Shown here in pieces: positions 1 through 10,824 of a DNA stretch of 64,000 bases. Every line of letters begins with the position of its first letter. The stretch's first letter is position 1. Under the pieces are notes generated by a model. The model made no database searches, was not told the origin of the DNA, and saw only the letters and a list, made by a program, of their open reading frames with translations. The DNA comes from Xanthostigma xanthostigma. Lineage: Eukaryota; Arthropoda; Insecta; Raphidioptera; Raphidiidae. The position numbers and the translations under genes were made by a program. The stretch spans positions 124,001 to 188,000 of the forward strand of contig OY754473.1 of assembly GCA_963575645.1 (NCBI GenBank). Reading direction: 5' to 3'.

Positions 1-4
1 AAAG

Positions 5-213
5 CCTTCTAAGTTAAGTATTGGAATAACTAATTATTATTAGAACATAATACTTTGTAAGTTGCAAACGTCACTTTTGACATTTTTTATCATTCCGACA
101 CCAAGGATAAGCGGATTGAAACCAAATTTTGGGAGGTTTAGGTTATGTATTACGGAATACGTTATCACGTAAAACTATCGTCCGTAAACCGACTTTACAG
201 ACAACCAATTTTT
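5..213 (+). repeat. Dispersed repeat, 3' part of the GATAACGT family
   Basis: This stretch recurs almost word for word at 50808-51018 (same strand) and 59833-60052 (opposite strand). It runs from 'cttctaagttaagtattgg' to 'ttacagacaaccaatttt'. The fuller copies at 50336-51018 and 59833-60470 carry about 450 further bases on the other side, so this copy is truncated. The repeat contains ACGTTATCACGT near one end. No protein is encoded. The class is unknown. Confidence 0.8.
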
Positions 214-1320
214 TAAATATCTTTTCAACAATACCACTTTTGACCTATCGTGTCATTTAACATTCCGGAGTTCTGATCATTTTGGAGCAAACTAATAGGG
301 AAGCCGACCTTTCCGGGGGAAAAAAATATCACCATTCGATTCTTCATTAGGGCTTTTATGATACAGATTTTTAACACAAATCTCTAAACTAACCGTTTTC
401 GAAAAAAACGACCGATACGGGTGGTCTGACTCATTCTGTATATTATACATGTAAGAAAAAGCAATGGTGCAACTGAAGTGCCGCACCAGGGTGATGGTGA
501 CACGGGCGACAATAACCAAACGTCAACCGACAGAGCGCAGCAGAGTTGCGAGATGATCGCAGGGTAGATCAGTCGATTTAGTCAACGTGTGTTCATCGAA
601 TGTCAGTCTGATAACTGGTCACGAATCATCAAATTTAATGTCAGTTACGTTACGGTAGTCAATAACAAGTCATCGATAGATACGATACGAGTCAGTCACG
701 ATAGTCTATAACGTTATAACTATAAGAAGTAGATATTATTTTCATTAGAGTTTGTGTTATATTTTATAATTCATTTATGTTATATGCCAAAATAGGCACA
801 TTAAAATTAAATTTGTTACGCAATAAACCGTGTTAACAGTTTGTGTTCGACTTTTATTTAAATTAATCCAAGAAAACAGGATTACAAAGCAATGGTGGGA
901 TATAAAAGAAAAGTAACTTGCGAGTTTAATAAGAAAGTGCTAAAACATTTCAGTGTAGAAAAGAAAAACTGTAATTTTTTCTACCACGTATATCAGAAGA
1001 CATTTTGAGCGTCACCACGTGGTATACAAAATGTGCAATGATGCCGCTGCATGCGGGTTATAGATGTGCGTGTATTGTGTCATAATGTTTAGTGAATTGA
1101 GACAATTGTTGTGAGTACAGAAACTATTTTTATTGAACGATTGAACAATAAAATAGAATTTCACGTGTTAAAATAATTGTTGGTTAACCTGAAAATAAAA
1201 ACTTTGACGCAGTTGCGCACTTCAAGGAGGTTAAAATAAATAGTTCGGTTCACCATCGGGTGGAAGCGGCAAAAACTTTTACGTTACTTGAATAAAATTT
1301 TATTTAATTTTGTTTTTTAA
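214..1320. other. Unassigned AT-rich DNA
   Basis: I see no open frame with recognisable motifs and no terminal repeats. A somewhat less AT-rich patch at 520-720 has short tandem-like words such as 'cagtcacga' and 'gataactgg', but no clear period. It might be the 5' flank of the broken gene fragment that follows. Confidence 0.5.
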
Positions 1321-1321
1321 A

Positions 1322-1660
1322 ATGAGACGTGCTATACACGGTATGGATGATCTGAATACGTCAGTAGCGGTAAGACGAAACTCTGCGGTTCAATAACAAT
1401 CCAACGGCATCATCAACGCATACGCAAATTCATGCTAACGGAAGTCCGACAGCACCACTAACACAAGTGCCAATTCAAGGAACAGATTCGTTACTAGAAC
1501 GCGAGCGAACGCTAATCGAACGTGAACGTGATTTAATAAGACGCGAACGCGAAATAATAAATAATAGCTCAAACCGTACGACACGTGTAATAGAAGACTC
1601 GCAGAGTCACATTCGCGATCTGGGATACGGCGCAATACTGGAATTCATTCATTGCTCCAT
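1322..1660 (+). pseudogene. Fragment of a coiled-coil protein, possibly a Myb/SANT-like regulator tail
   Basis: An ATG at 1322 opens a short frame ending at what looks like a splice donor (GCG|GTAAGAC near 1369). A second open stretch from about 1400 encodes a Thr/Ser/Pro/Asn-rich linker followed by a strongly charged heptad-like run containing LLERERTLIERERDL and RREREIIN. Such Glu/Arg-rich runs are common near the C-terminus of insect Myb/SANT- or MADF-type DNA-binding proteins. That assignment is inference, since no DNA-binding domain lies in the window. Homology appears to stop near 1630, where nuclease-like sequence on the other strand begins. It is probably a relic. Confidence 0.35.
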
Positions 1661-1748
1661 ACCCACTAAAACCCCCTCCATCACGCTCTTTGTGTCCGCC
1701 CACGGTACCGACCTTCAGTCATTCCTTCGCGGGGGGAAGAGTTACGGC

Positions 1749-3124
1749 TCAGGGCCGTTTCCTTCTTAATTCTTCTTCTGTCTTAAGATCTTCCATAATT
1801 CTCACAGCAAGGTCACATCCGGCATTCCAGTCCGCCTGTGAGCGCAACATATTTGTGACAAAGTTGTCAACCGTCACCGATGTCCCAGTTCTCCTCTCCA
1901 GTTTCTCCCTTGCAGTCCACACTCGCTCCCAATATACGGCATCGTTTAAAGGAGAGCGCCTCCAGCTCCAAAGGGCAGCATCTGGAAGCTCTTGATTAGC
2001 CTTCAAGCATTGCCCCCATACCTGCCCTCCTTGGAAACCGGCTCGGAGGCAGTGGAGGTGCAGAGCGTCTTGGGTTGGAGGAATCGCTTCAAGTACACGA
2101 CCCTTCCGGGTGTACAGTACCCGCCTACATTCATTGACATTACTTACATCGCTAGTTCGATCATACAAAGCCACAAAGAACTTTTCTATGAATGGTAGAC
2201 CTTCTTCCACATTTTCTTTTTTTATCGCCAAGAACCCTTCTGTTGCATCAGGACAGGCATTCCACGCTTCAAAAGCCGTCTTTTTGTCTTTTCGGGCAAA
2301 AGAAGATACGACGTCACAGCCTGTGAACGCGTGAAACACCGGTAGTGCTTCACTCATTTGGGGTCCAGAAATTCAAAAAAATAACAAAAACGCAAAATTA
2401 GTAACGTTTTATACGACTGTGTTCGTAAGATATACGTTTTCAATGACTCTAATGACCAAGCATTTTCGAAATGGCGTTAGCTGCTATGAGCTGACCCGTT
2501 CCAATAGACACCCACAATTGCTCGAGGCCAGGGATGATTTCGGAGAGTGCAACCGCCAGAACAAGAACGTCACTGTCGCAAGTTCTTATCAGGCAATTTT
2601 TATGGCACTTCTTTGCAGCATCACTCACATGAAGTAGCAGTCTTGTGTCAACCTCCTCATGATTACTTGGACTGATATAGGATATATCGGCGCTGGAAGA
2701 AGTGACGACGGTAGATTCGTCTTTGGAATAAAACTCGTTGCCTTCGACGTGCAAATTTTCTAGAGCACGTGCAATAAGACGGAAGAGCTGTTTTTTGTTA
2801 TTCGTGTCTAAGAAAGCTAGCCCAAGCTTTACGTGAAATTTTGGTTGCTGGTGAAACCACTAGCCTATCGCCTTGTCCTCTTTTCTCCCGGGTAGCCGCC
2901 TTTAAGCTATCTGGTTTGTACACGTCCCAAATTACATCAATCCTCTTAACGTTCCCGGAACATTGTGACTTGATGAAGGGAAGGAAAACAAGATCCACAT
3001 AGTCTTCGAAGCTCCAGGGGACAGCATATGCACCAGTGCAGCACCATCGAAGAATTTTGCATCGAAGGCTGGCAGTGGGGCATTGGCTGACAGTACAGCT
3101 TCGTCTGTGGTGTTTGTAAGGCAT
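1749..3124 (-). pseudogene. PIN/FEN1-like nuclease-family protein, frameshifted, repeat-associated
   Basis: Three minus-strand fragments read in order: 3124-2798, 2754-2449 and 2357-1749. The first carries RIDVIWDVYKPDSLKAATRE, the second NHEEVDTRLLLH and TCDSDVLVLAVAL, the third LPVFHAFTGCDVVSSF and later GFQGGQVWGQ. Together they match a widespread, poorly characterised metazoan repetitive protein family. The acidic clusters (EExDTR, DSD, GCD) follow the spacing of FEN1/XPG-type PIN nucleases, so a nuclease-like fold is inferred. A one-base shift near 2803 breaks the frame between FLR and DTNNKKQLF. About 90 bases at 2360-2450 separate the KMLG and GPQMSEALP parts, like an intron with a damaged acceptor (ctg instead of cag). 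No start or complete end is visible. It is a decayed copy, likely from a mobile element. Confidence 0.65.
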
Positions 3125-3719
3125 TGTATGATGTCCGACTTGGTGCAGCTCCGGATCTGGCCTAACAGCGATAAAGAAGGGGGACTTGGCTGATTCTCGT
3201 ACGTAAAAAACTCCCCTCAGTCACTTCTTCTGCTTTGGCAAGCTATGTAAAGTCTACTAAAGTCATTTTTTAGTTCTTGAAGCTTCGCAGCGCCTTTGGT
3301 CTTAGCCGATGATCTTGACTTTGAAGTCCAGATTGACAAACGATTTTGAGTTTGATTTGCACACCGTGTGCAATTCGACCCAACTTGAAAGATAGGATAG
3401 CTTACATTTCAATTTATAGTCGCAACATTATTTTATTGCAAATTATTTGTCTATTCCTTGACAGTCATAATTATCTGTTAGCTCCAAAGAATTCTAACAG
3501 ATGGCGATACCTGTTGACTGGATTGAGTGAATATTCAATAGATGGCGCAACGTTTCATATAAGCTACAATTCAATAGCATAACCACCACGTGTTGCTGAG
3601 GTTAAGGTATAACCTAAATTTATTTTGTAATAATGTTGTGTTTGTTATTGTCAGGAGAAGGTTCTTATGACATAAAAAATTTAAAAATTGCGCGGAAAAA
3701 GAGAAAATTTAAGAATCCT
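3125..3719. other. Upstream flank of the nuclease-like pseudogene
   Basis: Bases 3125-3300 are still relatively GC-rich and probably continue the minus-strand family upstream, but no reliable frame remains. From 3300 the sequence is plain AT-rich DNA. A 78-codon plus-strand frame at 3346-3582 has no motif and is not called. Confidence 0.4.
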
Positions 3720-4099
3720 TATTTAAGAAAACTTAACAACCATATATCTAGATCGAGGATGTAAAAAACTGAATATCGTTTAAAACAAATGCTTTTTTTT
3801 CGAACACGACGGCGCAGCCGGAGTGAACCCTTGAAATAGAGCAAGTGCTTTAAAGACCAGTTATCCACGAATACTTTACGCTATTCTTTTTCGAGCACTC
3901 CGGCTGCGCCGTCGTGCTCGAAATAGAGCAAGTGTTTTAAAGACCAGTTATCCACGAATATTTTACGCTATTTTTTTTCGAGCCCATGTATATTTTAAAA
4001 TAGCTATCAATTAATAAAATAGATAGATAGATAGATGTTACAATTAAATTGTTTTATTATTTCACTTTATACGTAGCGAAGCACGTACAGGGCCGCTAG
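3720..4099 (+). mobile_element. Helitron-like element, 3' end
   Basis: The sequence ends in CTAG|T at 4096-4099, and the last 50 bases (cactttatacgtagcgaagc...) are repeated in reverse at 24891-24940, where a complete short Helitron-like element lies. The 5' limit is uncertain. Inside are a 25-bp inverted repeat (3801-3825 with 3896-3920, built on CGGCGCAGCCGGAGTG) and two direct repeats of about 60 bp starting at 3834 and 3921. A (GATA)n tract at 4020-4035 precedes the terminal block. No coding capacity, so non-autonomous. Confidence 0.65.
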
Positions 4100-4950
4100 T
4101 TACAATATATGTCACACACCGTCTTCAAAACGTTTGTACTATTTTACAGTCGATAAACGTAAAATTATTTAAGAAAACTTTTTTTTCTAAGTTGTTTTGG
4201 AGCAGGATGTGTACTATTTCCAAATTATTTAAAGAGTAAAGCTTAGATAAAATTTTAAGAATTTTAAAAAGCAAAAATACGTAAGATCTATGATCTTACG
4301 TAGATAACAAAGTTAGATTAATTTCATGTCTAACAAATTATAGTAACCTTAAGTTAAATACTGACAGTTTATATATTTGTTTTAATAAAATAATTATCAA
4401 AAAAATGATAAGTAATATTTATAAATGAAAAAAAAAAAACAAAAAATTATCACTTTGAAACGTAAACAATAATAGAGTGCCCGTCGGCAAAAATTTTACT
4501 GATACATACTTTCCCAAAACTTTGTATATGGCTTCATTAGGCCTAGTCTGACACCTTTTCTTGATTTTGGGGCGTTTTTTCCGAAAGATGTCGTTTTGAC
4601 GACAAAACACATGTATGAGTGTAAAATAATACTAAAAGTAAAATTTTTATATCTTAGTTGGTAAAAATTGTTTTTTTGTACTTTTGTTATTTCAGTTTAT
4701 GTATTTTTGCTATTTACTGTACTTATATTGCTTGTATTTCTACGATCCTTAGGTCCTGTAACAAAACTGCTGTAGTCCGTGGCGGAAATTATTTATTTAC
4801 AATATTAACTGTTTAACAAACAGTAAAAACACACAAACTAAAGCGTATAACGTTAACAGAAATAAAACTAATATTTCTATATTATAAAATAAAAGACTAA
4901 GTAACAGAGGATAAAGTCACTAAATTATGTACAAAGAAATATTTACAATA
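4100..4950. other. AT-rich DNA without a recognised gene
   Basis: The interval holds a short palindrome around 4282-4304 (acgtaagatctatgatcttacgt) and poly-A/T runs. Bases 4470-4610, around 'gagtgcccgtcggcaaaaatt', recur at 42510-42620 on the same strand, so part of this is a dispersed repeat. No open frame has recognisable motifs. Confidence 0.5.
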
Positions 4951-5045
4951 CACACAGGAACACAACACAGAGCCTATCAGCGCTCTTGTCTATTCAAACA
5001 CACAGGAACACAACACCGAGTTTATCAGCGCAATTGTCTATTCAC
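4951..5045 (+). repeat. Two-copy 48-bp tandem repeat
   Basis: Two adjacent units starting at 4951 and 4999 share 'cacacaggaacacaacac', 'tatcagcgc' and 'ttgtctattca', differing at a few bases. A related word pattern ('aggtacacaggaatatatac') occurs at 63831, suggesting membership in a larger dispersed element. Nothing is encoded. Confidence 0.7.
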
Positions 5046-5562
5046 TATAAGTCATTTATTTAAAACCACTCACTAGAGGTATATTTATTTCCACAGATTT
5101 ATGTCGTAATGCCAGAGCACTGTGTCAACACACGAACAGCTCCAATAACTAACTGAACTCACTTCCTCATTCTGTTCGCCTTTTTATAGCTTTCGGTCTA
5201 TGCTTCTAGAAAGTTCGAATCGAGATTTCCTTACCTCTCCACGCGTGCGAGTCTCCAAGGTCGGGTGCTGGCTACCTGCATCCATTGTTGCTTGCCTTTA
5301 CATGCGTGGGAGTCTCTAACGGACGGTTATCTGTTACCTGCTTTCATTGATGTTTGTTGACCTTCGAGTATTGTGTAGACTTTTCTAGAAACTCCCATAG
5401 GCGCATCACTGTGGGGAAATGCGCAACAATACGTTAGCGAAACGTCGACTATACTTTAAAAATAAAAATTCTCTAGAACTCCAAATTGGCTATTTCACCC
5501 GTTAATTTTCTCCTTTATTATTTTCTTTCGTTGTTTATTGTAATTTATTGCATTTAACAAGA
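5046..5562. other. Unassigned, locally GC-richer DNA
   Basis: Bases 5230-5420 contain two loosely similar blocks ('gcgtgcgagtctccaaggtcgg' and 'gcgtgggagtctctaacgga'), suggesting an old internal duplication, perhaps within a retroelement UTR. No frame or termini were recognised. Confidence 0.35.
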
Positions 5563-5852
5563 TAAAATTTAAAATAACTACGTCACGTCTCATTTCTCTT
5601 TCCTGACCCATCAAAAAACCTGGATCATCAATTATCTATAACCTATTCATTAAAACCATTTCAATAAAGCTAACGAGTCAGGTAAGGCGATGCTATCTAG
5701 TCAAAGTAATTATGTTGTTACAATATCACATAAGACATTGAAGTGACAGGATGCCTGGAGTCGATCATCTGGAAGTTACTCACATCCCTTTATCAACTTG
5801 AAAAGACCTGATTGCATTGCCTAGGGGCCCGGACAAGGTTAATCCGGCCCTG
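5563..5852 (+). mobile_element. hAT-type element end (CAGGGCCGGATTAACC terminus)
   Basis: About 290 bp recur at 62146-62442 in the same orientation with only scattered differences. Both end, read from the opposite strand, in CAGGGCCGGATTAACC, a terminus typical of hAT transposons. On the minus strand a short open stretch contains MGQEREMRRDVV, perhaps transposase or captured coding sequence, too short to name. The opposite terminus is not visible, so this is a fragment. Confidence 0.6.
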
Positions 5853-6276
5853 AGTTTATTACATATTATATTGAAATGTGTCGATCAACAAAATATGTGA
5901 AATCTTGGCACTTGCAGAAAATGATTAGAATTTTGCTGTGGAAACAAAATTAATAAAAGACTCCAAGAAAAAAAGTTAAGGTATCTTGATGGTGATTCCA
6001 ATACAAAATTGAAGGGATATAAGTTGAAAATTTGTTTTCCACATTTAATCTTAAAAAAAATATCACATAAACTGCTGAATTTATAGTATCTATAAATTTT
6101 TTTTAAAAATGCTGGGTTTTCTAAAAATCAACATTAAATCTCGATTTAAGAATATAATTTGTTTTTAACTATTTGGTTAAAAACAAATTATATTCTACTA
6201 ACCTCTTTTTGGAGATTAGTAGTAAATGAGATTCTCAAATGAGATATAAAGTTGAAAATAATATTAAGAATTTTAC

Positions 6277-6453
6277 GTCTGCTATTGGGATGTGTCTTGT
6301 TCGCATTCTAAAGGCGTAGGCCTTAGCTAGACCAATTCCTGGTAATGACTTCAAATAGTCACATCCAGCTAGTACGCAGACCTCTTGCACAAATCGAATG
6401 TTAAATGAGTCTGCCGATAATTTAAAAGGTATGTGCAAATTTTCTTGCCCCAT
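6277..6453 (-). pseudogene. Truncated inverted copy of the Exo1-like exon
   Basis: Read on the minus strand this encodes the same peptide as 7229-7402, including LAGCDYLKSLPGIGLAKA, and ends at the same GAC|GTAAAA donor-like site. Upstream of 6453 the frame stays open to 6633 but encodes a different sequence (containing [18 protein letters not shown]) of unknown origin. The open fusion of 132 codons is therefore chimeric and unlikely to be a working gene. Confidence 0.55.
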
Positions 6454-7186
6454 ATGAGGCTGATTGCTCAGTTGACATACTTGTGCAAGAACGGATTTGT
6501 GGATTTCGTTATGACAGAGGACAGCGAATTGATCCCATTCGGATGCCCAAAGGTTATCTGTTATTTTATCAAGTAGTGTAGTTATCGCAGCAGTAGTATA
6601 GGATCCTTTGCCTAAAGAGACCACCAATCTCAATCTATTGTCATAATATTTATAAAGAGGATAAAAAGGAAAAGTTTATGAGTTTGTTTATCGGGAATAA
6701 TCTCAGGAACTACTGAACCGATTTCAAATTTAAAATGTAATTTGGAGATTTCCGTTTAGTTGAAATCAAATGGCATTCTTAAATAATAAATTTAAATTTA
6801 AAGCTGATGTCGTATCAGAATCTTATCTTATCCCGCGTTTAGACATTTCATTCTATTCATTTTACTTATAAAAAATAATTCACATCGCGATCGTTTTTTT
6901 TAATTTTAGAAGTAACTTCGCCTAGTTTCATCATTTTTGCTTACTACTCATCTCCTTTGTGTCGTAAAAAATCAAATTGACTCAATAGTTTTTGAGATCA
7001 AACAAACAAATTATGTTTATCAGCAGGCTTTTTTTATAAATAATGTTACCTAGTGTTCATTTTTCGTTTTGATTTTCAATTTAAAATAAAAACTGCGTCC
7101 TTGTTCTTATAATTATTTTATGTAAAACACATTAATGTAAGATATTGTTTATTATTACAGTACAGATTTTTGTACTGTTTCTTTAG

Positions 7187-7402
7187 ATCCTGTACAAGCT
7201 GTGCTTGAAAGGAACAGGAGTTCTGGTGACGCAAGAAAATTTGCACATACCTTTTAAATTATCGGCAGACTCATTTAACATTCGATTTGTGCAAGAGGTC
7301 TGCGTACTAGCTGGATGTGACTATTTGAAGTCATTACCAGGAATTGGTCTAGCTAAGGCCTACGCCTTTAGAATGCGAACAAGACACATCCCAATAGCAG
7401 AC
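7187..7402 (+). pseudogene. Isolated exon of an exonuclease 1-like (Rad2/FEN1 family) nuclease
   Basis: A 216-bp open stretch of 72 codons, phase 0 at both ends, lies between a good acceptor (ctgtttctttag|ATC) and a donor (GCAGAC|GTAAAA). It encodes ILYKL at the start and VCVLAGCDYLKSLPGIG in the middle, followed by LAKA. This is the hallmark of the Exo1 I-region: the metal-binding GCD and the helix-hairpin-helix GIG that contacts DNA. No other Exo1 exons were found on either side within the window. It could be one exon of a real gene with huge introns, but duplication in inverted orientation and the repeat-rich setting favour a displaced exon or pseudogene. Confidence 0.6.
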
Positions 7403-7604
7403 GTAAAATTCTTAATATTATTTTCAACTTTATATCTCGATTTGAGAATCTCATTTTTTACTAATCTCCAAAAAGAGATTAGTAGAATATAATTTGTTTT
7501 TAACCAAATAGTTAAAAACAAATTATATTCTTAAATCGAAATTTAATGTTGATTTATAAAACTCAGCATTGTTAAAAAAAAATTATAGATAATAAAAATT
7601 CAGC

Positions 7605-8130
7605 ACCCCTCTAGGGGGCTACTACCTTAACGTGGTGGAGGGGTTTGTGCACTTCAATGACCTGGAGAGCTATGCCAGCGGGAGCCTAGTGCTCCTGGTA
7701 GGGTCACCCATGCTGGAAAGGTCGAAAGGTAGAGGTCAGACGAAATGTAGCCCAACCAGTCCCAACAGTGAAGATGTTGAGCGATCCGTGTCGACGAGTG
7801 GTATTTGTTTGAAAGTGTTTAGGGATTAGTGGATTAGTGATTAGTGGTCAAATAAAAAACACAAATATACGTAATATACACAAATATATCAAACATATAC
7901 ACAGCATGCGTACATACATATACACACATACATTTATACTCCCACATCCCCCCTCTCTATGGACTGCAGGACCTTGTCGCGGTGGGAGGGCTTGCGGAGT
8001 CTCAGTGATCCGATGAGCTATACCGGCGGGGGAGCGGATAGGTCAAAGGGTAGAGACCAGACTAACAAGCAGTTCACACATTAGTGAATTGAATACTCCA
8101 AAAGGCAAATCGGATAGACGCTGATGATTT
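7605..8130 (+). repeat. GC-rich LINE-like 5' region with two related blocks
   Basis: Two similar GC-rich blocks occur at about 7620-7760 ('cgtggtggaggggtttgtgc', 'gagagctatgccagcgggag', 'ggtagaggtcagac') and 7975-8070 ('tcgcggtgggagggcttgc', 'gagctataccggcgg', 'ggtagagaccagac'). Such blocks are common in 5' leaders of animal LINEs; I infer this from resemblance only. The 65-codon frame at 7632-7829 is not a recognisable protein. Confidence 0.35.
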
Positions 8131-8337
8131 GAGTTGTCGACCGTCTAAAAATTTCAATTAAACTTAACTGAAACTATCATTTATAAAAATAGATTCTTTA
8201 AAGGGTTAAAATTGAAATTACCTGGATCTGGATAACAACCTTTTCGAAAGTACATAAAGTATAATTTCTGACTCCGACTTTCAATCAACGTTCTCTATAT
8301 CTATTAATAAGGAGAGTTTGTTTTCATGAAGCAGAGT

Positions 8338-8747
8338 TGTCAAATATATAATTGTATGACCAGAACATTAACGTAATCAGTAATAATAAACTTTCACCCC
8401 ATTACTTAATTATGATAAGAATTCAGATAAGATTTAGTATAAATAGCTGGCCATCAACCACCCCAGCAGAAGTCTTGCAAGTGATATTACACGAGTCGCA
8501 ACTGACATTGCGATAGTCGGCAATAATTATACTAGTACTGTAAACTGTTACTAATTAGTTAATACATTGTTGTAAATCCTTGTAACTCTCCGTTATTGTT
8601 AAAATAAATTTATTAAAATTAAAGTTAATTATTGTGTTCTTCAAAATACCCTTAAAAGTTAACGAAGAAATAATTAATGAAATTAAATAAATTAATAATA
8701 ACGTTAAACTAAAGTGTCACGGAGATTCACAAAACAAAGATCTGCCC
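8338..8747 (+). mobile_element. Candidate Gypsy-type LTR (solo or 5' LTR)
   Basis: The interval contains a TATA box (agtataaatagc, near 8437), AATAAA-type signals (near 8600-8640), and ends just before a tRNA-Leu-type primer binding site at 8748. The 5' limit (tgtcaaatat at 8338) is a guess. No matching second LTR or gag/pol frame lies downstream in this window, so it is at most a truncated element. Confidence 0.35.
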
Positions 8748-8759
8748 TGGTGTCAGAAG
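8748..8759 (+). other. Candidate primer binding site for tRNA-Leu
   Basis: TGGTGTCAGAAG is complementary to the 3' end of tRNA-Leu plus CCA and is a frequent primer site immediately after Gypsy-type LTRs. The match is 12 bases, so chance cannot be excluded. Confidence 0.35.
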
Positions 8760-9888
8760 AAAAAAACCCTTTATATTGGAGCACCTAAAGGAGGAATCCA
8801 ACAATATATCTATTGACTCGTTAAAATTTGTGTCTTTATTATAAATTGTAAGTTGCTCAGTGAATATCAGGTAAAATGAAATATCCCCAAATATTTTATC
8901 TTTTACACGTTGATAAAACTAAAACAATAATCAAATGTTTGTCAACATTTGATTATATTAAACAACAAATAACATTTCCGACTAATTTTTTAGACAATCT
9001 TTATAAAATCATTAACCAATTTACGTTTCAGTCCGAATTTGGACTATCTTGAGAATTATTTAAGCTAAAAATATATTAAAAAAGTGAATTTCATATATTA
9101 GTAACTATTAAATTGGGAATTAGAAATGTTTAGACTAGGATACCATTTTTATCGTAACGTAATGCGGGACGGAGTGTCCATTTCGTACCAACTAAGTTTA
9201 TGTATATATTATGTAATATGCCTTATGGCAGTAGTGCTAATGACCCTGGTAGTAGAATCACACTTTTTTTTCAATAATAAAAAAAAAATAACATGTGATC
9301 AATAACACAGAAGTCATATTGGATTAATTGTCAAAAACTGAAAAGAAATTAAATAGAATATATTTCGTTCCTTGTTAAAACTGTCTAATAAATAATTTAA
9401 TAGGGGGATACTTCTACCTATAAATTATTTGTAGATTTAAACGTCCAATGTTCTTTGTGAGTCTAGTACAATCTATACCTGTTAAATTGGTCATTGGCTC
9501 TTTATGAATATGGGCCATAGACTGTAGAATTGTTTAACTCAGTAGAAAGAATTGAGGAGTAACTTAGAAGTCACCTTAGAAGTACTGGTTAACTGATTGT
9601 AAACGGCTAGCAAAAGGCAAGAAGTAGCTATAAAAAGACAACAGAGGTATAAACAAATTACTTTTACCTACGTATTGTAACACGGTTTGTTTGTGAACCA
9701 ATGTTTCGCAATATTTTCCTTCTCTGGAACAATCCAATCTTCCTATCCAAGGGGGGGGGGGGGAGGATCTGAGAGTGACTTACGTGAGTGGTATGAGGAG
9801 ACAGTAGATGACGACACGTCATTGAAGACTGACATTTTTTGTTCTTGATCTACTCTATAGTAAAAAAATTAAAAAGGGTCATTTTTCT
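8760..9888. other. AT-rich DNA without a recognised gene
   Basis: There are no retroviral-type frames after the candidate primer site. A long G run sits near 9752-9764, and the palindromic words 'aatcaaatgtttg/tcaacatttgatt' lie at 8930-8956. Nothing else is interpretable. Confidence 0.45.
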
Positions 9889-10560
9889 AACTTCCCGCAA
9901 TCAAAGAAAAATCGGGAAGTTACTGTTTTCACCCCGATTTTTGAAAAACGAGTTTCCGTTAGATATCGACGTTTCGAGGTCCTAGGAAGCTATTCTGACT
10001 ATTTTGGCGATTATGTCCGTAGGCTGTATGGATATGTGTGTGTGTGTGTGTATGTAAACCTTTTATTACTTTTGAACGGAGTGTCCGATTGAAACGCGGT
10101 TTATGGCGCATGACGTGACATTGCTGAATTTAGATTTCCTGAAAATTTGAAATGATTCGGTCAAATAGATTTTGAAAAATCTCAAAAATACAAGTTTCAA
10201 AAATTATTAGAAAGTTTTTTTGGAATATTTTCTAAACTACTAAATCGATTAATTCTAAAATCTAATCAGTTCTTCTCCTCAAAAAATTGCGTCGATTGCC
10301 TCAAACCGTATCAAAATCGGTGCATTTGTTCAAGAGATATCTGAACGAAAAATTTGAAAAGAGTGTTTTATTTTCAATTACTCGTACATTTTTTATCAGA
10401 TCGATATTTTGAAATAAATAACTTTCTTAGGTTAAAAAAACTGCGTCCTTTTCCGAAAACCGCATCAAAATCGGTTCATGTTTTCACAAGATATTGTGAA
10501 CGAAAAATTCGTAAAGAAGTGTTTTTTTTTTGGGCTCGAAGAGCTAAAAAACAAACGTCT
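9889..10560 (+). mobile_element. AACTTCCCGC-terminus element, copy 1 (right end missing)
   Basis: It starts with AACTTCCCGC and shares a long block with 10825-11503 and, reversed, with 42852-44095: 'caccccgattttt', 'gaggtcctaggaagctattctgac', a (GT)n run at 10037-10051, then a unit of about 155 bp built on 'gaacgaaaaat...aatcggt' present about twice. No coding frame. The right terminus (AGCGGGAAGTT) is missing, and bases 10560-10824 are unrelated AT-rich sequence. Confidence 0.7.
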
Positions 10561-10824
10561 TGCTATATTTTATACAGTATAAGTATCGCTTTTTAAAACG
10601 GAACATCCTTTTTATTCGCGTAGATTGCATTTTTTCGATTTCGACTTCTTCAGATATTTTTTGTAGTTTTAAGGGGGCAATCGAATGGCGCAGGTTTTTT
10701 TCACCTGCGGTGTTCAGGTGGTGCCCTGCGCAGATTAACTTTTTTTTTAATGGAAACCCGATTTTTTTCTCGCAGGTTCTGAATCTTTATTGAAAAACAA
10801 GCAGATTTCGTCCCAAACATTGTT

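Larger units (their letters stand above)
6073..7604. mobile_element. Inverted duplication with about 380-bp arms carrying an Exo1-like exon
   Basis: The arm at about 6073-6453 is the near-exact reverse complement of 7231-7604, with roughly 780 bp between. Each arm holds part of an exonuclease-like exon, then hairpins: 'ctaatctccaaaaagagattag' and 'aatataatttgttttt' with its complement. The plus arm retains the full exon with an upstream acceptor. The minus arm breaks inside the exon at 'gcaagaaaatttgc' and is fused to unrelated sequence. The arrangement is a foldback or inverted segmental duplication. Which copy is original is inferred from splice-site retention. Confidence 0.7.
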
